Origin: an uncultured Ruminococcus sp.
GTDB taxonomy: Bacteria; Bacillota; Clostridia; Oscillospirales; Ruminococcaceae
Length of the DNA: 7,222 nt
Reading direction: 5' to 3'
NCBI GenBank assembly: GCA_937901485.1
Contig: CALGTT010000263.1
Location: forward strand, 1 to 7,222
Made by a program: the position numbers and the translations under genes. The notes beneath the pieces are model-generated. The model saw only the letters and a list, made by a program, of their open reading frames with translations, was not told the DNA's origin and did no database searches. This document shows, in pieces, positions 1 to 6,609 of this stretch (within the stretch, counting starts at the first letter, position 1; the number at the start of each line of letters is the position of its first letter).

Positions 1-786
1 TGCCGTCAGCGGTGCAAGGCTGGGCTTGGCATTGCGGTCGGACTTGCGCATACGCAGATACCGTTCATACTTCGCGCAAAGCTCGCGCACCTCGTCGCCC
101 GTCTGGGCAAAGCCGACCATTTTTCCGTGATCGAGCCAGAGGATCTTGTTGCAGAGTCTTCTGATCTGCGACAGGGAGTGCGATACAAAAATGGTAGTCG
201 CGCCGCCGCGGATGATCTCCATCATCTTTTCCTCGCTCTTTTTGCGGAACGCACCGTCACCGACGGAAAGCACCTCATCGAGGATAAGGATGTCGGGGTT
301 GACCAGACAGCTGATGGAGAAGGCAAGTCTGGATTTCATACCGGAAGAAAGCTGCTTGAAGCGGCGGTTCTGGAATTCCGTCAGCTCGGCAAATTCGAGG
401 ATCTCGTCCACACGCTCATCCAGAAATGCCTGCGAATAGCCCAGCAGTGCGCCGCGCATGTAGACATTCTCGCGCAGATTCAGCTCGCCGTCAAAGCCCG
501 TGCCAAGTTCGAGCAGGGCAACGACTCTGCCGTCCGTGGTGACATGCCCCTTCTGCGGCGGGAGGATACCGGCGATGGATTTGAGGATGGTGGATTTACC
601 TGCACCATTTGTGCCGATAATTCCAAGAAAATCGCCCTTTTCAATGCGGAAGGACACATCCTCGACCGCCCAGTATTCCTTTCTGTCCAGATCTCTCTTG
701 ATCTTGTGGATCACCCAGTCCTTCAGACCGATGTCCTGAATTTCGCCGGAGACATAGCGGATGGATACATTTTTTGCTTCTACCAT
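1..786 (-). CDS. Wzt/TagH-type polysaccharide ABC transporter ATP-binding protein (3' end outside window)
   Basis: This is the cytoplasmic ATPase of an ABC exporter for a lipid-linked glycan; it energises the permease encoded just upstream. The first 262 residues are visible and the frame is still open at base 1. Seen in sequence: Walker A GTNGAGKST at residues 58-66, signature LSSGM at 146-150, Walker B ILILDE at 166-171 followed by the D-loop SVGD, and the H-loop histidine at 203 in FVSHS. The stretch LELGTGFDGELNLRENVYMR (92-111) is characteristic of Wzt/TagH/RfbB-type polysaccharide and teichoic acid exporters. The ATG at 786 follows AAGGAGG with 8-nt spacing, and the permease stop codon lies inside this ribosome site, so the two are probably translationally coupled. 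ATPase-only members are about 250 residues long. Sequence past residue 240 continues with a charged stretch (KYERYLRMRKSDRNAK), so a C-terminal extension is possible but unseen. Family assignment is firm; the substrate is inferred from the neighbours. Confidence 0.93.
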   Translation of the reverse strand, partial: MVEAKNVSIRYVSGEIQDIGLKDWVIHKIKRDLDRKEYWAVEDVSFRIEKGDFLGIIGTNGAGKSTILKSIAGILPPQKGHVTTDGRVVALLELGTGFDGELNLRENVYMRGALLGYSQAFLDERVDEILEFAELTEFQNRRFKQLSSGMKSRLAFSISCLVNPDILILDEVLSVGDGAFRKKSEEKMMEIIRGGATTIFVSHSLSQIRRLCNKILWLDHGKMVGFAQTGDEVRELCAKYERYLRMRKSDRNAKPSLAPLTA

Positions 787-794
787 TGTCCCAT

Positions 795-802
795 CCTCCT
801 TA
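795..802 (-). promoter_or_regulatory. Ribosome binding site overlapping the permease stop codon
   Basis: On the minus strand this reads TAAGGAGG. Its TAA is the stop codon of the permease gene and AAGGAGG is a near-perfect Shine-Dalgarno site 8 nt before the ATPase ATG at 786. The arrangement suggests that ribosomes finishing the permease re-initiate on the ATPase, which would keep the two transporter subunits in balance. Confidence 0.85.
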
Positions 803-1567
803 CAGATAATAGATAAACTTCTTGTTGTTCAGCTTATAAACGATGCACCCGATCAGAAAGAATCCCACAGCATAACCGATGCAGATGAGATTGTCCGTCA
901 GGGAGGGAACGATGCCGTCAATGATGACGCTGCGGAAATACATGATATAGTCGAACAGCGGATTGAGCTTCAGCAGACCGCGTACCTGCTCCGGCAGGAT
1001 CGTTACCTGCCAGAAGATCGCGCTGAGGTAATTGAGCAGTCGGCAGAAGATATTGTAGAGATACTGCGTATCCTTGAAGAAAACGTACATGGTCGAAAGG
1101 ATCATGCTGACACCGAAATTGAACAGCAAAAGGCATCCGAGCGGTATGAGCAGGAACACAAATTTCCATGAAAAGGTGATCTGGTCAATGAACATATAGA
1201 TGACAAGGATCAGGAACGTGATGCCGAAATCCACAAGACAGGCGACATTCTTTGAGAGGACAAAGAACCATTTCGGCATGTTGATCTTGGTGATGATGCC
1301 GGCATTGGCAAGGATGGCAGTCATGCCGCCGTGGGTAGCAGCGGAGAACATATTGTACACCAGCACACCGCTGAGCAGGTAGATGGTGTAGTGGGGAGTG
1401 TCCCTGCCGAACAGATTTTTGAAGATCAGCATCATGATGGCGAACTCACACAGGGGGTTGAGGGCACTCCAGAGAAAACCGAGGGTGGTCTTCTTATATT
1501 TCTGACGGAAATCCCGTTTGACAAGCTGGGTGAACAGATATTTGTTCTGTATCAGAGTTTTGATCAA
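800..1567 (-). CDS. Wzm-type ABC-2 permease for polysaccharide export
   Basis: This is the membrane subunit of the glycan exporter, expected to pair with the ATPase encoded next. The 255-residue product matches the usual ABC-2 polysaccharide permease length (about 255-275). It begins with the family's amphipathic interface segment RDFRQKYKKTTLGFLWSALNP (18-38, the WSALNP part being typical of Wzm/TagG/RfbA). About six hydrophobic segments follow, near 31-50, 61-80, 105-127, 136-158, 168-190 and 226-245. The motif LLKLNPLFDYI near 198-208 is also typical of the family. The start is the TTG at 1567: an in-frame TAA lies two codons upstream (1571-1573), and no other ATG, GTG or TTG occurs in frame until about residue 45. 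A GGAAAG-like purine stretch (AAAGGATGGG, 1575-1584) supplies the ribosome site. The gene starts 19 bp after the fusion gene ends and runs into the ATPase gene, so it lies in the same operon. Confidence 0.93.
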   Translation of the reverse strand: MIKTLIQNKYLFTQLVKRDFRQKYKKTTLGFLWSALNPLCEFAIMMLIFKNLFGRDTPHYTIYLLSGVLVYNMFSAATHGGMTAILANAGIITKINMPKWFFVLSKNVACLVDFGITFLILVIYMFIDQITFSWKFVFLLIPLGCLLLFNFGVSMILSTMYVFFKDTQYLYNIFCRLLNYLSAIFWQVTILPEQVRGLLKLNPLFDYIMYFRSVIIDGIVPSLTDNLICIGYAVGFFLIGCIVYKLNNKKFIYYL

Positions 1568-1586
1568 GTCTTATCCCATCCTTTCT

Positions 1587-3941
1587 TTAAGATTGCTTCG
1601 GATTCTTCGGGCGCAGAGCTTCCAGCTCACGCTGGAGGGAGAAGATCTCGTACTGCATCCTGCTCAGACGCTCTGCAAGCTCCTCCGGTGTATCATTGTG
1701 CAGTGCCTGCACAGGCTGCTCCATGTGGGTACGCAGCCATGTCATGGATTCTTCGCGATAGGGAGCGAGGCGGCGTTCCACCGCTTCATAGTCAATGTCC
1801 TCCTCCAGCAGATGGAGGCGGTCGGTATTGTCCTGTTCCATGTACAGCAGTCTGTCCTCCAGACCGCAGATGCGCAGGAGCGTTTCAAAGCGGTCGCGGC
1901 TGGGCATGTCCTTGCGGATGATGCAGACAAAACGGCGGCGGAACAGGATGGAAAAGCACAGTCCGTGGAAGGAATCGCCGATATACAGCGTGCAGTCACG
2001 GATCAGGTGCAGCCAGTCCTCCACGGTCGGATTGGACACGGTCGGGAACTTCATGATCTTCCGGCAGTTCTCCGGCTCGTTGGGGTTGATCACATTGAAC
2101 ATCTCACAGCCGAGCTGTTTGGCGGCATCCTGAATGAAATCGCGCTTCTTTACGCTCGCACCGAGGATGTAGGATGCAAGATAACGCTCCGGCAGCTCCA
2201 TCTCCGAGGCATCGGCTGCCTCGTGGAACCAGTGCATATCGCACAGGAACACCGGATCGAGCACCTTGTCCGCCCTGACATCAAAATGTGTTTTGCACAG
2301 ATTGACAGCGGCATCCTCACGGACGGAAACGCCGTCGAATTTTTGCAGATAATAGCGGTTCTGCCGTGCCAGCCATTCGGGTGCATTGTACACGCCGCCG
2401 AAGGAGGAGGCATAGGCAAGCTTGCGTTTGTCATCGGGCACGAAGTCAAGGAACAGATAATTACCGCTGCTTCTGCCGCAGATCTCATAGTTCCAGACCA
2501 CATCCGAGCCAACGATGAACGTATCGCACTGCTCACCCTGAATGCGCCAGTCTTCGGCATTCACCCTGCGCCTGCTGACATTGCAGTGCTTGCGGATGAA
2601 GCGGTGTGCGAGTGTGCCGTGGTCGGCATAGCGGGGCGACCAGAGGAAGGTCGGCTTGTCGATCAGAAGCGGCTCATAGCCCATATCATAAAGCACCCTA
2701 TAGAGTGCGTAATAGGTCAGAACACTGCCATAATTCAAACCGTACCAAAGTCCGACAATGCCCACATCATAGGTCTTTTCCATACAGCTTTTCAGCAGTC
2801 TGCGCAGGGGAACACGCCCTACGCCTGCAAGAAAGCGTTCAGCAAGTGCCGGACGCGGCGGACGCTCAGTCAGGACACGGTTGCCGTAGGCTGCCTCGGA
2901 AAAGGGGATCGGCTCGAACAGCGCAAGCGTTTCCCGCATTGCACCGGCAAGCTGTTCGCCCTTCTGGTTGTTGAAGGTCACATAGGATGTGCCCTTTTTG
3001 TCGCTCCAGTCGGGATGGAATTTGCTGATGCTCCACAGATCGCCGCAGGTCACATCGCCCTGACGGGGGAGCTTGGCAAACTGGCATCTGCCGCAGGAGG
3101 GACGGATGGAATAGTCGGACTGGAACATTTCATAGAAGAAATTGCCCTTGCATTTTTCGTGGAATTCCGTGCCGTCGGTGAATTCGATGTTCATGGAGGA
3201 GCTCCAGCCGTACTTCTTTTTGTTGCGGTAGGCAATGGCAGAGACTTCCTTGTCCGGAAAGCTCTCGGCAAGGTACTGCCGGAGGATCTTTTCGGAAACC
3301 ACACCGCTGCACGCGATGTCGAGGGTGTGGAAATTCGGATAGCTTTCCCCAAGAAACGCATACATGCCGGCAACCTGACAGGGGCATCCGATAAACAGCA
3401 CGCGCTCGCCGCGCGTCAGGAGCGTGCGGATCTCGCGGTAAACCTCCGGTGTAATGGTGCTCTGAGTATATTTCGCACCGGCAAGGCGCACCAGCTCCTC
3501 CGGTTCATGGATGAGGATGTGCTGTACCTGCAAAGCATTGACAAATGCCGCACCGCAGACATAGCCGCCGTTGCTGACATAGTTTGCGGCAAGCACTGCG
3601 GCAAAGCCGCCGGAAGCACTGATCTCGCGCTGTTCCTCGTCCGCCTGTGCAGCATAGCAGTCGGGACGCTTGAAATTATTGGTGCGCGGCTCGTTCACCG
3701 GACAGCGTGCGGTGCATTCACCGCATCCGGTGCACTGTGCCTCGTTGATCTGCGGATAGAGGAAGCCGCCCTTCCCCTCCTGCATGGTAATGGCATTGAC
3801 CGCACAGGCAGCCATACACGCACCGCATCCGGTGCATTTTGCGTGATCGGTCAGGCGCGGCAGCTCTGTGCTGACCGGCTGAATCGCATCGGCAGCAGCG
3901 GGCTGCTGTATCTTATTTCGTATCAGAGAAATCTTCTTCAA
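1587..3941 (-). CDS. Fusion protein: 2x[4Fe-4S] ferredoxin, FrhB/FdhB-like domain, polysaccharide pyruvyl transferase domain
   Basis: This is a 784-residue protein if read from the TTG at 3941. Residues 36-46 (C36, C39, C42, C46) and 70-80 (C70, C73, C76, C80) each form a CxxCxxCxxxC motif for a 4Fe-4S cluster. A coenzyme F420 hydrogenase/dehydrogenase beta-subunit-like domain follows, with SGGF (110-113), GCPCQ (185-189), CGRC (283-286) and GDVTCGDLWSI (295-305). Homologues of that domain bind flavin and iron-sulfur. From about 394 to 697 lies a polysaccharide pyruvyl transferase domain: GLWYGLNYGS (397-406), GSDVVWN (478-484) and DSFHG (656-660). A heptad-like tail occupies 752-777. The internal ATG at the domain junction (2783) has no good ribosome site, so this is one fused chain. 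The frame also extends upstream to an ATG at 4058 that overlaps the previous stop as ATGA. That ATG lacks a Shine-Dalgarno site and would add 39 arginine-rich residues, whereas the TTG has GGAAAGG at 9-nt spacing. Expected to be cytoplasmic; the redox role is unknown. Confidence 0.9.
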   Translation of the reverse strand: MKKISLIRNKIQQPAAADAIQPVSTELPRLTDHAKCTGCGACMAACAVNAITMQEGKGGFLYPQINEAQCTGCGECTARCPVNEPRTNNFKRPDCYAAQADEEQREISASGGFAAVLAANYVSNGGYVCGAAFVNALQVQHILIHEPEELVRLAGAKYTQSTITPEVYREIRTLLTRGERVLFIGCPCQVAGMYAFLGESYPNFHTLDIACSGVVSEKILRQYLAESFPDKEVSAIAYRNKKKYGWSSSMNIEFTDGTEFHEKCKGNFFYEMFQSDYSIRPSCGRCQFAKLPRQGDVTCGDLWSISKFHPDWSDKKGTSYVTFNNQKGEQLAGAMRETLALFEPIPFSEAAYGNRVLTERPPRPALAERFLAGVGRVPLRRLLKSCMEKTYDVGIVGLWYGLNYGSVLTYYALYRVLYDMGYEPLLIDKPTFLWSPRYADHGTLAHRFIRKHCNVSRRRVNAEDWRIQGEQCDTFIVGSDVVWNYEICGRSSGNYLFLDFVPDDKRKLAYASSFGGVYNAPEWLARQNRYYLQKFDGVSVREDAAVNLCKTHFDVRADKVLDPVFLCDMHWFHEAADASEMELPERYLASYILGASVKKRDFIQDAAKQLGCEMFNVINPNEPENCRKIMKFPTVSNPTVEDWLHLIRDCTLYIGDSFHGLCFSILFRRRFVCIIRKDMPSRDRFETLLRICGLEDRLLYMEQDNTDRLHLLEEDIDYEAVERRLAPYREESMTWLRTHMEQPVQALHNDTPEELAERLSRMQYEIFSLQRELEALRPKNPKQS

Positions 3942-3950
3942 AACAATGAT

Positions 3951-3957
3951 CCTTTCC
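3951..3957 (-). promoter_or_regulatory. Ribosome binding site deciding the fusion-gene start
   Basis: The minus strand reads GGAAAGG, 9 nt before the TTG at 3941. It is the only reasonable Shine-Dalgarno match near the N-terminus of this frame. It favours the TTG over the overlapping ATG at 4058, whose upstream sequence (TATAATCATATCAATTC) has none. Confidence 0.6.
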
Positions 3958-3964
3958 AATGGCA

Positions 3965-4045
3965 GTACGCATTCCAGATCATGCGCAGTACCGCGGACAG
4001 CTGTATCTTCACGCCGGCGCAGATAAATTCTGGCTCTGCCGCCGG
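3965..4045 (-). promoter_or_regulatory. Two predicted stem-loops in the spacer before the fusion gene
   Basis: As minus-strand RNA, positions 4045-4035 pair with 4023-4014. This gives a 10-bp, GC-rich stem (CCGGCG and CAGA against TCTG and CGCCGG) with one bulged base and an 11-nt loop. A weaker second stem pairs 3991-3981 with 3972-3965 (GTA/TAC and CGCAT/ATGCG, with a 3-nt bulge). Neither is followed by a T-run, so they are not simple terminators. They lie between the glycosyltransferase stop and the Shine-Dalgarno site of the fusion gene, where they could stabilise or process the mRNA or tune translation. Pairing was judged by eye; any function is inferred. Confidence 0.4.
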
Positions 4046-4054
4046 ACGATAATT

Positions 4055-5803
4055 TCATGAATTGATATGATTATACTTTTCCCAGAATTCCATGCTTTGC
4101 AGTGCATCGGACTGTGTGCACAGGCTGCGGCGCACAAAGAGCAGGCGCAGTGCCATACAGCAGGTTCTGAGCAGGAGCTTTGCGGCGCGTGCACGGCAAA
4201 GGCGTGTACGGTAGCCCGTTTTGGTCTTGGGGCTGAAATGAAGCAGCTCCCGCACACGGAAGCCCTCCGCTGAGCCGGCAAAAAAGGCATCGACCACTGC
4301 GGATTCCCGATTGCACGGCAGGAGCATTCCGCCGAGCGAGAGCATCCGCAGCCAACCGGACACGGGAACGGGTTTTGTAAGCTGTGTACCCTCCGGTGCT
4401 TCGACAAAGCTGGGGGCTGACTGTAGGATCTCATGGTGCAGGGCGGCCGGATCGGTCTGTCCGAGGAACGCCGTACCCCTGAGAAAATCATGGTAAGCGC
4501 GCAGGATCAGCTCTGCGGTATCATACCGCTGGAGCAGCACACTGCGCAGAACAGCAGAGAGCATCCGGCGGATCATGCCTGCTTTTCCGCCCTGTCTGCC
4601 GTGCATTGCGGCGGTGAACAGGGTGTTGCGCGTGATATAATATTCGAGTGCCGGATTGTATTTTCTGACAAAATCCTCATGCGCCACGCACAAGCCGGGC
4701 AGACAGACCACGGGCTGTCCAAGACGCAGGGCATATTCCACATCGTCCATCTTGAAAAAGAAGGGCATGGGCAGTCCCGCTTCGCGGATCTTTTCGACGG
4801 ACATACAGCAGCACCACCACGAATTGTAGTCCGGTTTATGCGGTGCAGAGACATTGTAAATGCAGTTCTCCGCCTTGCGCAGGTCAAGGTTCTGCATCAG
4901 TCCATTGAGTACGCCGCCGGGGAGAAACAGTGCACCGGCTTCGAACTGCATCCACGGGGCATCGAGCAGGCACATTGCGCCGCCGACGGTCACATGGGCA
5001 TATTCTGTACGGCAATGGCTGAGAAAATACACCAGCCTTTCGAGGATCTCCGGACGGAACGAAATATCATCATCCATCAGGAGCAGGTGTGTGAACGCCG
5101 TATCCGCGCACAGTGTTTCCTGCATGGTGCGTGCAAAGCCGCCCGAACCGCCGGTATTGGGGTTCGTCACAAGCTGCACACGCGCAGATGCCGGAAGCTG
5201 CCCTGCAAGCGTGCCGCCGTTGTCAGCGATGAACAGGCGGTGGGGGGCATCGGGCATCCGTGCAAGCTGCCTGTCGATCAGTGCGGCATTGCGCAGGACG
5301 AATTCCTCGCGGCAATAGGTGCAGATGCCGACAGCAAGCGTCACAGTACGGATGGGGGCTTCTGCAAAGGTCAGGAATGCGTCAGAGAGTGTGCACTGCG
5401 CGTTTGCCTGACAACTCCAGTACACCGCGGCAGTTTCCGCAGGCAGTGTGAGCTTCAGAGTAATGTCCGCAGTCTGCGGATGTGCAAAATCCGCGCGTTC
5501 CTGTGCAAGGATCGCGCCGTCAGCAGCGCAGGCATTGAGGCATACAGTGCCGTTTCCCTGTACACGGACGGTCAGCTCCGGTGTGGTGCAAACGGTATAT
5601 TTGCGGTATGTCAGCGCAGGGAACAGGTTATAATAGGCATCAAAGGTGATCCGTGCGCCCTGTGGAAGATGCAGTCCCGCTGCATCCTGCTGTACGGCAT
5701 CCGGAGTATGGTAGAACATTTCTGCGCATTCGCCGCGTTCCGGCAGCAGCAGCATCTGGTAGTGCAAATCATTCACCGCGCTTTCTTTCTGGTCGGATAC
5801 CAC
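4055..5803 (-). CDS. GlfT2-like family 2 glycosyltransferase (probable galactofuranosyltransferase)
   Basis: A sugar transferase expected to extend a lipid-linked glycan at the inner face of the membrane. Three parts are visible in up to 582 residues: an N-terminal beta-rich domain (about 13-150), a GT-A catalytic domain (about 153-400) and a mainly helical C-terminal region. Catalytic landmarks are NPNTGGSGGFARTM (214-227), the metal-binding DDD at 244-246, DYNSWW (325-330), MDDVEYALR (352-360) holding the likely catalytic aspartate, and the histidine of VAHEDF (375). This order matches mycobacterial GlfT2 (637 residues), a bifunctional galactofuranosyltransferase, but related enzymes move other sugars, so donor specificity is not proven. 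The longest frame starts with GTG 5803, only about 17 nt past the predicted transcription start and with no proper ribosome site. GTG 5776 or TTG 5767 is likelier, because family similarity begins at LHYQMLLLPE (13-22). First gene of the operon; its TGA overlaps the alternative ATG of the next gene. Confidence 0.88.
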   Translation of the reverse strand: MVSDQKESAVNDLHYQMLLLPERGECAEMFYHTPDAVQQDAAGLHLPQGARITFDAYYNLFPALTYRKYTVCTTPELTVRVQGNGTVCLNACAADGAILAQERADFAHPQTADITLKLTLPAETAAVYWSCQANAQCTLSDAFLTFAEAPIRTVTLAVGICTYCREEFVLRNAALIDRQLARMPDAPHRLFIADNGGTLAGQLPASARVQLVTNPNTGGSGGFARTMQETLCADTAFTHLLLMDDDISFRPEILERLVYFLSHCRTEYAHVTVGGAMCLLDAPWMQFEAGALFLPGGVLNGLMQNLDLRKAENCIYNVSAPHKPDYNSWWCCCMSVEKIREAGLPMPFFFKMDDVEYALRLGQPVVCLPGLCVAHEDFVRKYNPALEYYITRNTLFTAAMHGRQGGKAGMIRRMLSAVLRSVLLQRYDTAELILRAYHDFLRGTAFLGQTDPAALHHEILQSAPSFVEAPEGTQLTKPVPVSGWLRMLSLGGMLLPCNRESAVVDAFFAGSAEGFRVRELLHFSPKTKTGYRTRLCRARAAKLLLRTCCMALRLLFVRRSLCTQSDALQSMEFWEKYNHINS

Positions 5804-5826
5804 CCATCCGGTGATACCTATAATTA

Positions 5827-5855
5827 ATCATAACACATTAAAATGCCTGTGTCAA
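5827..5855 (-). promoter_or_regulatory. Sigma-A type promoter of the polysaccharide operon
   Basis: On the minus strand, a perfect -35 box TTGACA (5855-5850) and a -10 box TATGAT (5832-5827, one mismatch to TATAAT) are separated by exactly 17 nt. Transcription should begin near 5819-5821, giving a 5' leader of roughly 17-53 nt depending on which start codon the glycosyltransferase uses. It is the only strong promoter seen ahead of the four-gene operon. Confidence 0.85.
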
Positions 5856-5877
5856 GGGAATCTGTACAACCTTGACA
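5850..5877. repeat. 8-bp inverted repeat overlapping the -35 box (candidate operator)
   Basis: On the plus strand TGTCAAGG (5850-5857) is the exact inverse of CCTTGACA (5870-5877), with a 12-nt spacer. The promoter-proximal arm contains the whole -35 hexamer. Dyads in this position often bind dimeric regulators that block RNA polymerase. No regulator gene is visible nearby, so the role is inferred. The second arm could also be a decayed promoter copy. Confidence 0.45.
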
Positions 5878-5948
5878 AGCTTCACAAACCATGTTGTTCC
5901 CCATGTCGTTTTTTGGTGAAATTGAGCACTGCACTGCATATTTCCGCC

Positions 5949-5991
5949 AAAAAAAGCGCAGAACCGCGGATGATCGTCCGAAGCTCTGCGC
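5949..5991 (-). terminator. Intrinsic terminator of the nitroreductase gene
   Basis: On the minus strand, GCGCAGA (5991-5985) pairs with TCTGCGC (5962-5956). An inner CGGA/TCCG stem can form in the loop, and seven T residues follow (5955-5949). It starts about 20 nt after the nitroreductase stop codon and ends about 90 nt before the next promoter, so it should insulate the polysaccharide operon from upstream transcription. Confidence 0.88.
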
Positions 5992-6010
5992 AATGCATCA
6001 GAGATGCCTA

Positions 6011-6532
6011 TTATCTGACATAAAACACCTGTCCCTCGCGTCTTGCCACGCGGGGCTTGGGTTCTTCCTTCTGGTAGCCGAGGATACAGCAGCCGACACC
6101 GGCATAATCGCCCTCCACGCCCCATTCTTTGAGAAGTGCTTTGCCCTCCTCGCTCTCGAACATCTGATAGCAGCGGTGGATCCAGCAGCTTCCGAGTCCC
6201 AGTGCATGTGCGGCAAGCTGGAGATTGCCCATGGCAAGTGAGCCGTCCTCAAGCCATGTACTGCGCTCACGGTTTGCCAGCACGAGAATCACAGTGGGCG
6301 CACCATAGAACGGATCGGTTTCCATGCCCATGACAGCGGCATTCATGCGTGAGAGCTTTTCGATCATTTCGGGGTTCTGCACCGCAATAAAGACCGGTGA
6401 CATGGCATTCATGCCCGTGGGGGCATATCTGCCGGCTTCGATGACCTGTTCGAGCAGTTCCTGCGATACCTGCTCGCCGGTGTAGGATTTTACGCTTCTG
6501 CGTGAAAGAATGGTTTCGTAAAGATGATTCAT
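6011..6532 (-). CDS. Nitroreductase family FMN-dependent oxidoreductase
   Basis: A small cytoplasmic flavoprotein (173 residues) of the nitroreductase superfamily. Members use NAD(P)H to reduce nitroaromatics, quinones or other acceptors through bound FMN. Seen in sequence: the N-terminal FMN-phosphate motif RRSVKSY (11-17), APTGMN (37-42), the helix DGSLAMGNLQLAAHALGLGSCWI (core 96-108 and 112-118) typical of the dimer and flavin interface, and the closing GYQKEEPKPR (152-161), where family members have GYP-type motifs. The length fits the compact 165-180-residue subgroup common in anaerobic Firmicutes, and no ferredoxin domain is present. The ATG at 6532 has an excellent ribosome site. The gene stands alone: it has its own terminator, and a palindromic region separates it from the upstream kinase gene. 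The true substrate cannot be read from the sequence, and nothing links it to the polysaccharide operon. Confidence 0.93.
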   Translation of the reverse strand: MNHLYETILSRRSVKSYTGEQVSQELLEQVIEAGRYAPTGMNAMSPVFIAVQNPEMIEKLSRMNAAVMGMETDPFYGAPTVILVLANRERSTWLEDGSLAMGNLQLAAHALGLGSCWIHRCYQMFESEEGKALLKEWGVEGDYAGVGCCILGYQKEEPKPRVARREGQVFYVR

Positions 6533-6536
6533 AGTG

Positions 6537-6544
6537 TCCTCCTT
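6537..6544 (-). promoter_or_regulatory. Ribosome binding site of the nitroreductase gene
   Basis: The minus strand reads AAGGAGGA, ending 4 nt before the ATG at 6532. This strong Shine-Dalgarno match fixes the start codon. Confidence 0.85.
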
Positions 6545-6555
6545 GATATGTTTTT

Positions 6556-6584
6556 ATCATGATTCAGCTTGTAGAAAAAGTCTT
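6556..6584 (-). promoter_or_regulatory. Weak candidate promoter for the nitroreductase gene
   Basis: On the minus strand, AAGACT (6584-6579) and CATGAT (6561-6556) are 17 nt apart, with 3 or 4 of 6 matches each to the sigma-A consensus. The -35 part falls inside the 6572-6590 palindrome. It is the best-spaced pair upstream of the gene but too weak to be certain. Confidence 0.3.
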
Positions 6585-6590
6585 TTTCTA
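6572..6590. repeat. 9-bp-arm palindrome (TAGAAAAAG / CTTTTTCTA)
   Basis: TAGAAAAAG (6572-6580) and CTTTTTCTA (6582-6590) are perfect inverse copies around a single T at 6581. It may be an operator for the nitroreductase gene, since it covers the weak -35 candidate, or one end of the larger palindromic element that continues to 6669. Confidence 0.6.
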
Positions 6591-6609
6591 AGGGGGCGCA
6601 TCGGCGGCA

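Noticed and set aside
127..816. 229-codon open frame on the plus strand
   Set aside because: Antisense to the ABC ATPase, whose Walker and signature motifs are unmistakable on the minus strand.
2781..2783. Internal ATG at the FrhB/pyruvyl transferase junction as a separate gene start
   Set aside because: No Shine-Dalgarno site precedes it (upstream reads CTGCTGAAAAGCTGT) and the frame is continuous from the ferredoxin part, so a single fused protein is the simpler reading.
1518..4052. 844-codon open frame on the plus strand
   Set aside because: It lies almost entirely antisense to the fusion gene, whose protein has clear family motifs. The plus-strand translation shows no recognisable domain and has no ribosome site or promoter. 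Long antisense frames like this arise from GC-rich codon bias.
4433..5827. 464-codon open frame on the plus strand
   Set aside because: Antisense to the glycosyltransferase, which has an intact GT-A motif set. The plus-strand product is a low-complexity mix of Cys, His and Arg with no known motif.
5995..6007. 5-bp inverted repeat GCATC-AGA-GATGC just after the nitroreductase stop
   Set aside because: Too short and without a T-run; the real terminator lies immediately beyond it.
5838..6125. 95-codon minus-strand frame spanning the terminator and promoter region
   Set aside because: It crosses the nitroreductase terminator and the operon promoter, overlaps the nitroreductase C-terminus in another frame and has Arg/Cys-rich shadow composition.
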